NCBI GenBank assembly: GCA_002690445.1
Contig: NZER01000209.1
Span: forward strand, 1 to 38,655
Reading direction: 5' to 3'
DNA: 38,655 nt
From: Candidatus Pacearchaeota archaeon
GTDB taxonomy: Archaea; Nanoarchaeota; Nanoarchaeia; Pacearchaeales; GW2011-AR1
The notes beneath the pieces were generated by a model, which saw only the letters and a list, made by a program, of their open reading frames with translations, ran no database searches and was not told where the DNA came from. The position numbers and the translations under genes are program-made. Below are positions 22,561-28,932 of this stretch, piece by piece; the first letter of the stretch is position 1, and every line of letters begins with the position of its first letter.

Positions 22561-22982
22561 GGGCCGTGACGGTCGGGAGGCTCGAAGGGGCTCCCCGCTA
22601 CGGCAAGCTCATGTTACGGTCGAGGCACTTCGGAGGTTCCCCAATGTCCCAGCTCTGTGATGCCGTCACCTCGAAGGGCGCTCCCTGCCGCAACCGTGCT
22701 GTTGGCGAGGTGGGGGGCCGCCAGTTCTGTCGGGTCTACTCCCACGAGGACCAGATCCGGGCCCTCGCCGCCCCTCCTGTGGACAGCGAGGAGTCGGAGC
22801 CCGTGGATGCGCCTCCGGAGCCGGAAGAGGCTGTGGAAGAACCTGTGGAAGAATCTCCGGTCCCTTCGGAACCTCCTTCCAAAGAAGCTGCTTCTTCACG
22901 CGGCCCCCGTTCCATGACCTACGGGCGCACCGCCGACGAGATCCTCGCCGAGGGGCGGCGCATGTCGGGCAAGGACAAGTAG
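22557..22982 (+). CDS. small Cys-containing protein with Pro/Glu-rich linker
   Basis: A 141-aa protein. GTG 22557 has the near-perfect SD and a GTGA overlap; ATG 22644 (GGAGG at 22632-22636) is an alternative that would begin MSQLCDAVTSKGAPC, the usual start of this type. CDAVTSKGAPCRNRAV with a following FCRVYSHED is a phage/bacterial 'C.A.T..G.PC...AV.....C..H' zinc-binding motif, with Tyr-Ser preceding the His. Then comes an acidic Pro-rich linker, then RSMTYGRTADEILAEG. It may be made in two forms. Confidence 0.72.
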   Translation: MRAVTVGRLEGAPRYGKLMLRSRHFGGSPMSQLCDAVTSKGAPCRNRAVGEVGGRQFCRVYSHEDQIRALAAPPVDSEESEPVDAPPEPEEAVEEPVEESPVPSEPPSKEAASSRGPRSMTYGRTADEILAEGRRMSGKDK

Positions 22983-22989
22983 GGACCTC

Positions 22990-23208
22990 GTGCCTGTCTA
23001 CGTCCAGCAGGCCCCCTCAGGAGAGGGGGGCATTGAGAGGTGCGTCCTCTGTCACAAGCCCACCACGCTCTGGTGGGGCCGCGGGTGCGCGCCTCTCTGC
23101 CAGCCGTGCAGTGACAACGCCTGGCACGGCCTGCTGGTCAAGGTCAGCAAGCGCGAGCACTTGGGGCCCGTCCCTTCGGGGAGCACCAACCGCTGCCCGT
23201 CCTCCTGA
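22990..23208 (+). CDS. small zinc-finger-like protein
   Basis: A 72-aa protein from GTG 22990, 7 bases after the previous stop. CVLCHKP (18-24) and CAPLCQPC (33-40) form a CxxC...CxxC pair, so one zinc site is likely. The rest is basic (KVSKREH). SD is weak (AGGGA). It is the last gene of the + strand run before the convergent - strand gene. Confidence 0.6.
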   Translation: MPVYVQQAPSGEGGIERCVLCHKPTTLWWGRGCAPLCQPCSDNAWHGLLVKVSKREHLGPVPSGSTNRCPSS

Positions 23209-23313
23209 ACGGCGGAAGCCCCGCCGGGGGTAGACCAGCGAGGCTCCCTGAGGATGAGGAGTAGGAACAGCGGGGGGCTGTCGAGCAAGGTATACACCCG
23301 AGCTGTTCTGCTG
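23209..23313. terminator. convergent intergenic region with several hairpins
   Basis: The only convergent junction. GGCGG-AAGCC-CCGCC (23211-23225), ACAGC-GGGGG-GCTGT (23267-23281), and outer arms GAACAGC (23265-23271) with GCTGTTC (23302-23308) make a structured zone between the stop codons at 23208 (+) and 23314 (-). It probably acts as a two-way terminator. No T-tract of normal length is present. Confidence 0.45.
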
Positions 23314-23736
23314 TCAACGGCGGGGAGGGATCTTGGTTCCTGCCGCCTTGAAGAGCACCTCTCGGGCCCACTCGCTGAAGCCTAGGCCTTGATCGAAGGC
23401 GTACTTCCGCAAAATGTACGCTTCCTCCTCGCTGACCGTGAAGCCCAAGGCTCGGCCTCTCCTCTTGTGGGGAGCCTTCCTCTTGGGCCCCCGCCTGAGG
23501 TCGATCTTGGGCTCCGTGTTCTCAGGAGGAAGGGGCTTCTTCGTCCGCTTCAGGGCACTCCAAGAGTCGGGAGTGTCGTAGACGCTCTGGGGGTCGGGGG
23601 GTGAAGAGGGCTCAGGGGCGGGGGCTTCTGCTTGCCGCTCCTCCTCGAAAGCCCGGTCCAAGCGGCGGCTGACGCGTTTCCGGGGCTTGATGCCCCGAAG
23701 CCTCATCAGCCTGGCGATTTCCTTCTGCCGGCTCAT
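23314..23736 (-). CDS. ribbon-helix-helix-like DNA-binding protein (repressor or relaxosome-type)
   Basis: The only - strand gene, 140 aa. Its start is ATG at 23736, with AAGAGG upstream on that strand. The C-terminal part (97-133) reads LGFTVSEEEAYILRKYAFDQ then GLGFSEWAREVLFKAAG: a strand (FTVS), a helix, a Gly turn, and a helix, the pattern of RHH proteins and of MobC-like plasmid mobilisation proteins. The N-terminal 35 residues are a basic helix and the middle is Pro-rich. It may bind the divergent promoter region next to it, or autoregulate. Family is likely; target is inference. Confidence 0.75.
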   Translation of the reverse strand: MSRQKEIARLMRLRGIKPRKRVSRRLDRAFEEERQAEAPAPEPSSPPDPQSVYDTPDSWSALKRTKKPLPPENTEPKIDLRRGPKRKAPHKRRGRALGFTVSEEEAYILRKYAFDQGLGFSEWAREVLFKAAGTKIPPRR

Positions 23737-23872
23737 GGCTACCTCTTGTCTTTTCAGCGGATCGAAGCTTCGGGGAGTCTGGCGTGGCAGTATATGATAT
23801 GAAATAACTTCTCGCACCTGTGGCCGGGCGGGGGGAGAGCATTAGAGGACTCTCGTCAAGCCTGGAGGTCTC
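23737..23872. promoter_or_regulatory. divergent promoter/operator region
   Basis: 136 bp between two divergent genes. An AT-rich block at 23790-23808 (unique in this window) holds TATGAT on the + strand (23793-23798) and TATACT on the - strand (23794-23789). No consensus -35 is seen for either. CGAAGCTTCG (23763-23772) is a perfect 10-bp palindrome in the - strand leader. GAGAG/CTCTC arms flank 23835-23854, and GGAGG at 23864-23868 is the SD for ATG 23873. Confidence 0.55.
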
Positions 23873-26503
23873 ATGTCGCGTCGGGAGCAGACAGAACTGG
23901 CCGAGGCCATGCGCCTCTCGCAGGAAGAGGGCTCGGCCCTTCTCCCCGAAGACCTTGATGAAGACGAAGGAGATGACGGGTTCGTCCCCGCTGCTCCCCC
24001 CTACGGGGGCGATGACGACGAGGACTTCGATGAGGACATCGAGGACCTGAACAACCCAGACGTGGACACCTTCGGGGAGGCCCCTCTCCTCGGGACCCGC
24101 GCCCAGACCAGCGACCTCTTCGGAGACACGGCCGACTCCTTCGGACGAGCCACGTCTCCCAAGCTCTACGCTCAGGCCGCGAACTTCCCCACCGCTGTCC
24201 AGTACCGAGTGTGGCGCTGGGAGAATGGGATTCCTGTCGCTCTCGGTGCGATCGACGCAGAGGCCACCGAAGAGGACATGGTCCGGAAGTTCTACGCCGC
24301 GATGCCCAAGACGGGAGACGGGCGCTTCCAGTTCCGCTTCCGTCCGGTGGACATCCGAGGGAAGGAGCTGGGCAAGGAGTTCACCCTCAACTTCAGCGAG
24401 CACCACGCCGAGGTCGTTCGGATCCGGCGCCAAAAGGAACGAGAGCGAGAGGAGCGCGGCGTGAACGACCCCATCTTGATCAACCAGGGCAGCGATGCAG
24501 GAGGGGCCTACGCCGAAGAGATGGGCCGCATGTTCGAACACGCGGTCGAGTCTGCCGAGCGTCGAACTGAGCTTCTGCAGGAGACCTTGGAGCAGGAGCG
24601 TGACCGGCTTCGGGAGGAGGAGAAGGCCCGGTACCAGGAGCGCATCGCGGTCGCTGACAAGTCGGCCGAGGTCGTCCAGAAGATGACTGACCGCCTCATG
24701 GAGACCGACCGCGCTCGATCTGTGGAGCAGGTGGAGTCCCAGAAGGCCCACTCCGACATGATGCTCAAGACGCTCACCACGGTCTTCGGCCAACAGCAGA
24801 CCGCGACACGAGAGCAGCAGGAGCGGGTGCGAGCCACCGACGAGGCCCGGATGGGGCAGGACCGGGCCTACTTCGACCGCCAGCGGCAGGACGCCGAGGA
24901 GCGCCGCCGAGCTGACGCCCAGGAGTGGGAACGCAAGCGGGTTCAGGAGCGGGAGGAGGCCGACCGTCGATCTGTTCAGGATGGAGCAGAGGCCGATCGT
25001 CGCTTGCAAGCCGAGAAAGAACGGCTGGAGTTGGAGCGCACTCGCATCGAGGAGCAGCGCAAGTTCGAGCTGGAGTCCCTCCGCATCGAGGCCGACCGCC
25101 GGCAGCAGGAGGCCGACCGTCGCCGCGATCAGGAGAAGGAGGAGGCCAAGCTTCACTTGGAGCGGGAGCGGATGGAGTTGGAGCGCAAGGAGAAGCTCTC
25201 TCGGGAGGAGCGGGAGCGCTGGCGGGTCGAGTTGGAAGAGAAGCGACGCAGCGAGCGCGAAGACTGGGACCGCAAGATGGCTCAGCAGCGCGAGGACGCC
25301 GAGCGGCGGGAGCGCATCGACCGAGAGCGCGTCGAACGGGAGCGCCAAGACTTCCAGCTTCGGATGGAGCGAGAGCGCCAGGAGCGCGAGAGCGCCACTC
25401 AGCGCCGCTTGGAGGAGCTTCGTCAGGACACGGAGCGCCGGAAGGAAGAGGCCAAGCGGGCTGAAGAGAACCGCCGTGCTGAGATGGAGTTGAAGCTCAA
25501 GCAGATGGAGGTCGAGGCCCAGCGGGCTCGCGACCACCAGGAGAAGATGACCGAGCAGGGCCGCCTCGACTTGGAGGCTCGTCGAGCAGCAGAGGAGCGC
25601 CGTGACCGCACTGAACGGGAGGCTCGGGAGGCAGCAGAGCGAGACCGCCAGCGGCAGCACGACATGCAGCTCCGGTCCCTGGAGATGGACAAGGAGCGGG
25701 ATCGGGAACACCAGGAACGGATGATGCAGCTCCGCAAGATGGAGCAGGGGGGAGGTTCTCTCTTCGGCTCGCTTGGAGAGCAGCTGGGCATGGAAGGCCC
25801 CGAGATCCTGGAGCGTCTCTTCGCGGGGGGCGGGGGTGAGGGAGGCTGGTCTGATGCCATCCCGAAGGTCCTCGGGTCCATCGCGGAGCTGGGCAAGGCT
25901 GCCATCACGGCGAAGGCGGAGCAGGGGCAGGTCCCGCCGAAGGGCCGGCGCCGTCGCATCGCTCGGCTTCCTGACGGCACCACGGCTCAAGTCATCCAGA
26001 CCGAGAGTGGCCCCCAGGTGATCCTGCCGGGGCAGGCTCAGGGCATCCCACTTCGGGCTGTGCAGCAGGCCCACAACCACCCCGTGCCGGTGGACTTGCC
26101 GGAAGACTCGATCATCCCGGAGGAGTTCGAGGAGGAAGAGGCTTCTCCTGGAGAATCTCCGGTCCAGTCTCAGCCGATCGACCTCCTGGCAAGAGCGAAG
26201 GCAGCGAAGCTCGGCCTGCGAGACCAGAAGAAGGCCAGGAAGGCCATCCGAACTCTCGTCGGGCGGCTGGACGCCGCAGACCAGGAGGAGTGGCTCGGGC
26301 TCATCACCGAGGCCATCACCAACGAGACGGGGATCTACTACTACATCAAGGCGGTCACTGTGAACGCGGCCATCGGTGAGGCTGGGGCAGGGGCTGACCT
26401 CTGCGAGAGGATCACAGGTGCCATGAAGGAGTCTGGGATGATCCCGAGCGAGGTGCCCTACACCGAAGAGGACTTCGCCAAGCTTCAGGGGGGTGAGGGA
26501 TGA
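23873..26503 (+). CDS. 876-aa charged coiled-coil protein with N-terminal domain
   Basis: Layout: a disordered acidic start (1-75); a folded domain at about 108-190, with YRVWRWENGIPVALGAIDA, TEEDMVRKFYAAMPK, FRFRPVDIRGKELG and LNFSEHHAEVVRI; then about 440 residues (185-626) of nearly continuous Glu/Arg/Gln/Lys/Ala helix; a Gly-rich hinge (GGGSLFGSLGEQ, AGGGGEGG); a basic turn (GRRRRIARLPDG); and a C-terminal helical domain from about 785. The helix could span about 65 nm if fully extended. I do not recognise the family. It opens the operon, so it may be its main structural or scaffold component. Confidence 0.82.
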   Translation: MSRREQTELAEAMRLSQEEGSALLPEDLDEDEGDDGFVPAAPPYGGDDDEDFDEDIEDLNNPDVDTFGEAPLLGTRAQTSDLFGDTADSFGRATSPKLYAQAANFPTAVQYRVWRWENGIPVALGAIDAEATEEDMVRKFYAAMPKTGDGRFQFRFRPVDIRGKELGKEFTLNFSEHHAEVVRIRRQKEREREERGVNDPILINQGSDAGGAYAEEMGRMFEHAVESAERRTELLQETLEQERDRLREEEKARYQERIAVADKSAEVVQKMTDRLMETDRARSVEQVESQKAHSDMMLKTLTTVFGQQQTATREQQERVRATDEARMGQDRAYFDRQRQDAEERRRADAQEWERKRVQEREEADRRSVQDGAEADRRLQAEKERLELERTRIEEQRKFELESLRIEADRRQQEADRRRDQEKEEAKLHLERERMELERKEKLSREERERWRVELEEKRRSEREDWDRKMAQQREDAERRERIDRERVERERQDFQLRMERERQERESATQRRLEELRQDTERRKEEAKRAEENRRAEMELKLKQMEVEAQRARDHQEKMTEQGRLDLEARRAAEERRDRTEREAREAAERDRQRQHDMQLRSLEMDKERDREHQERMMQLRKMEQGGGSLFGSLGEQLGMEGPEILERLFAGGGGEGGWSDAIPKVLGSIAELGKAAITAKAEQGQVPPKGRRRRIARLPDGTTAQVIQTESGPQVILPGQAQGIPLRAVQQAHNHPVPVDLPEDSIIPEEFEEEEASPGESPVQSQPIDLLARAKAAKLGLRDQKKARKAIRTLVGRLDAADQEEWLGLITEAITNETGIYYYIKAVTVNAAIGEAGAGADLCERITGAMKESGMIPSEVPYTEEDFAKLQGGEG

Positions 26504-27102
26504 TCAAGTTCAGCTTCGAGGGCACTCGGGAAGACCTGATCGTTGTCCTGAAGGGGCTCACGGCTCGTGCCGCCCCAGCTTCTGCCCCCACGATGGAAGA
26601 GCTTCACGTCGACCCCGTCTATGGCGGTGTTCCAGGCCCCTCGGCTCCAGGGTCGATGGGGGAGTCCAACCCGGCTCCTGTGGATTGGCCCTCGCAAGAC
26701 CCAGCTATGGCTGAGGGCTTCGACTTCGGCTCCCTCCCGTGCAAGCCGGAGGCGTGGGAAGTCTTCGAGGACTTCGTCACCGCTTGGGCTGTGAACTTCG
26801 ACGCCACCGGAGCGGAGCAGCCGGACCGGCTGGCCCTTTTGAAGGCCCTTGGGGCAAGTCGCTGGGTGATGTACGCCCTTCGGTGGCTCGCCCATTACGG
26901 CTCTTTGCAAGGGGCGATCTTCGCTGCCCTGCAGGACGGTCCCCTGGAAGGAGAGGACCTCCTCGACTTGGTGGATCGTCTTTCGGCCAACATCACTCAG
27001 GTGGCTCACGCTGCCTTCCCTGACATCGCTGGCTTCCATGACTACGGCACCAAGTGGAAGCGGGCCCTGACTCGCGAGAGCGAGGAGGAACAGGCATCAT
27101 GA
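26500..27102 (+). CDS. hypothetical protein
   Basis: A 200-aa protein starting at ATG 26500 (ATGA overlap with the coiled-coil gene). It opens MIKFSFEGTREDLIVVLKGL, a small beta-helix unit, then a Pro/Ser-rich linker to about 70, then a helical domain with WVMYALRWLAHYGSLQGAIF. No recognised motif. The tight coupling to the coiled-coil gene suggests a stoichiometric partner. Confidence 0.75.
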   Translation: MIKFSFEGTREDLIVVLKGLTARAAPASAPTMEELHVDPVYGGVPGPSAPGSMGESNPAPVDWPSQDPAMAEGFDFGSLPCKPEAWEVFEDFVTAWAVNFDATGAEQPDRLALLKALGASRWVMYALRWLAHYGSLQGAIFAALQDGPLEGEDLLDLVDRLSANITQVAHAAFPDIAGFHDYGTKWKRALTRESEEEQAS

Positions 27103-27563
27103 CCGAGAACTACGAGTACGAGTGCGCCCTCTCCGGGCTGATCGCGCCGGGCGGTGTCCCCTTCGAGGGGGACGGTCTCGATGACCTTCCGGCAGGTTGG
27201 ACCGAGGTGAGGATGAGTCGGAGGGTGATGAACCCCAAGTGGGTCCTCATCCAGCAGGTGAAGCAGGCGATGGTCGAGGGTCTCAAGACCCAGTTCCCCG
27301 AGGCGGTCCAAGACGCCCAGGCTGTCGCCATCCGCCTCCAGGTGGACGCTCAGTTCTGGGGGCTGGAGCAAGAGACGTCCACCTACATCACCGAGATGGA
27401 GACGGTCTACCTCGCCCCGCCCGAGATGTCCGAGGACGTCGCAGCCTCCGTCAACGAGGCCCGAGAGCTGCTCGGCCTCAGCGCCTTCTTCTACGAGGAG
27501 GAAGAGGAGGACGAACAGGACCCTGACAGCCTTCCCAGCGAGCACAAGAAGGAGGCCAAGTGA
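27099..27563 (+). CDS. hypothetical protein
   Basis: A 154-aa protein starting at ATG 27099 (ATGA). The opening YEYECALSGLIAPGGVPFEG, with a GWTEVRMSRRVMNPKWVLIQ strand pair at about 33-52, suggests a compact beta-rich domain that has lost the usual second Cys of a zinc site. A helical middle and a very acidic C-terminus (EEEEEDEQDP) follow. Unrecognised. Confidence 0.75.
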   Translation: MTENYEYECALSGLIAPGGVPFEGDGLDDLPAGWTEVRMSRRVMNPKWVLIQQVKQAMVEGLKTQFPEAVQDAQAVAIRLQVDAQFWGLEQETSTYITEMETVYLAPPEMSEDVAASVNEARELLGLSAFFYEEEEEDEQDPDSLPSEHKKEAK

Positions 27564-27871
27564 GCCACTTCGGCCTGCTGGCCCTCTTCGACCACGAGTT
27601 CCTGAAGTTCCCCCTGGCAGTACAGCCTCCGGGGGTGGAGGGTGAAGCCAGCCTTCACCTTCCCTGTGGAACCGCGCCGACTTCGCTGGTGGAGTACAGC
27701 TACAGGGGGGAGACGGTCACCCAGGTGACAATCATGCTGCCCGGAAACCAGCAGTCCTGGGTAGTTGCCCTCCCCTCAGATGAGGTCCAAGCCATCTTCG
27801 CTGCCGGCGTTCAGAAGCTGAATCGGGTGCCCGGAGGAGAGCTGGGAGACGTGCGGGAGTTCGAGCCGTAG
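27560..27871 (+). CDS. hypothetical protein
   Basis: A 103-aa protein starting at GTG 27560 (GTGA overlap, GGAGG upstream). Mostly beta-like composition (SLVEYSYRGETVTQVTIML, QSWVVALPSDEVQAIFAAG). No motif is recognised. A 68-bp gap follows, so it may end the first part of this operon. Confidence 0.72.
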   Translation: MSHFGLLALFDHEFLKFPLAVQPPGVEGEASLHLPCGTAPTSLVEYSYRGETVTQVTIMLPGNQQSWVVALPSDEVQAIFAAGVQKLNRVPGGELGDVREFEP

Positions 27872-27939
27872 CACCTTGACTGCGCGGTCTGGAGTGCCCC
27901 GATCTGGCCTTCCCAGTAGAGTGGCTGCGGAGGACTTTC
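27872..27939 (+). promoter_or_regulatory. short intergenic gap, possible promoter
   Basis: 68 bp with TTGACT at 27876-27881 but no -10 at normal distance, and TAGAGT (27917-27922) without a -35. GGAGG at 27929-27933 is the SD for GTG 27940. A promoter is possible but not shown. Confidence 0.25.
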
Positions 27940-28932
27940 GTGTCTCGCCTTCCTGTCGAGGAACTCCCTGCCCGACTTCGTCCGCTAAACCTGGCAGGCA
28001 CGGAAGTCCACCACCTTCCAGACTGGAAGGGCTACGACGACCCCAAGAGGATGGCGGTCATCGCTCACATCGCCAAGATGCGAGGGCGAGACCCTCGGAT
28101 CGCATCACTGGCTGTCTCCATCCTCAAGAAGGCGAAGGTCAAGCCCCGGCAGTACAAGAAGCAGGCTGCCGCGCTCTTGAAGTGGGTGCAAGACCCGAAG
28201 AACATCTACTACGTGAACGAGCCTGGGGAGCGGCTTCAGGACCCCATCTTCACCATCAAGCAGGGCTGGGGGGATTGTGACGATCAGTGCCTCACGTTGG
28301 CCGCGCTGTTCGAGTCGATCCGACTGCCATGGAAGCTCGTCCTGGGGGGCACCTGCAACGGCAAGAAGGTTCGCTACATTCAAGGGCAAGAGTTCCCCCA
28401 GGGCTGCCAGTGGGCTCACATCTACTTGATGGTCGGCACACCTCCGTTCAAGCCCAACAGGTGGTACTTCGCGGAGACCACGGTCCAGGGAGTTCCCCTG
28501 GGCTGGGATGTCGTGAGCGGCTCCAAGCGCTACCTTCCCGAGATGGAGACTAGGCCTCTCGGCCCTGCCTACGTCGTCAAGGCCCCCAGGCCTCCTCGCG
28601 GTCACCGACCGGTACCTCTTCCTCCTGCCCCCCACCGTAGCCCTGCTTACGCCATGGCCTTTCAGCCTTCCCGACTCAGCACCTCCGAGTACGGGCAGTC
28701 GGCTCTCAGCCCCGTCGGCGCGGCTGTCGGAGCCAGCATGGCAGCCGGGATGGAAGGCGAGGACAGCTGGATGTGGGATCCCAACTGGACGCCGGAGCAG
28801 AAGGTGAAGGAGACCTGGATCGACGTGAAGAAGATCCTTCCGGCAGTGATCACAGGCGTGGTGATCTCTGTGGGCACGCAGCTCATCCTGGACTACATTC
28901 GCCCCCGCTTCGGGTTGAGGAGGGGCAAGTGA
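27940..28932 (+). CDS. transglutaminase-like cysteine protein with C-terminal membrane anchor
   Basis: A 330-aa protein from GTG 27940. GWGDCDDQCLTLAALF places the nucleophile at Cys113; WAHIYLM gives His160; YFAETT gives an acidic third residue (E179), the papain-like triad of transglutaminase/protease folds. Residues 210-260 are Pro/Ser-rich and include AMAFQPSRLSTSEYG. Residues 301-319 are hydrophobic (PAVITGVVISVGTQLILDY) and end RPRFGLRRGK, a tail anchor with the enzyme in the cytoplasm or virion interior. It could be a peptidase, amidase or cross-linker. Transglutaminase-like domains are known in some phages, but not with such an anchor as far as I know. Confidence 0.82.
   Translation: MSRLPVEELPARLRPLNLAGTEVHHLPDWKGYDDPKRMAVIAHIAKMRGRDPRIASLAVSILKKAKVKPRQYKKQAAALLKWVQDPKNIYYVNEPGERLQDPIFTIKQGWGDCDDQCLTLAALFESIRLPWKLVLGGTCNGKKVRYIQGQEFPQGCQWAHIYLMVGTPPFKPNRWYFAETTVQGVPLGWDVVSGSKRYLPEMETRPLGPAYVVKAPRPPRGHRPVPLPPAPHRSPAYAMAFQPSRLSTSEYGQSALSPVGAAVGASMAAGMEGEDSWMWDPNWTPEQKVKETWIDVKKILPAVITGVVISVGTQLILDYIRPRFGLRRGK

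Noticed and set aside
23737..23817. Longer start of the - strand RHH gene at 23817
   Set aside because: The extra 27 residues come from the AT-rich promoter-like region; ATG 23736 has a suitable SD.
23612..26080. 822-codon open frame on the - strand, very Leu-rich
   Set aside because: It is the mirror of the Glu/Arg/Gln repeats of the coiled-coil gene; CTC/CTG codons on the opposite strand give Leu. It also overlaps the true - strand gene out of frame.
28773..28928. Upstream extension of the 1313-aa gene to 28773
   Set aside because: It would overlap the end of the transglutaminase-like gene by 160 bases; GTG 28929 has the GTGA overlap and the Arg-rich start expected.
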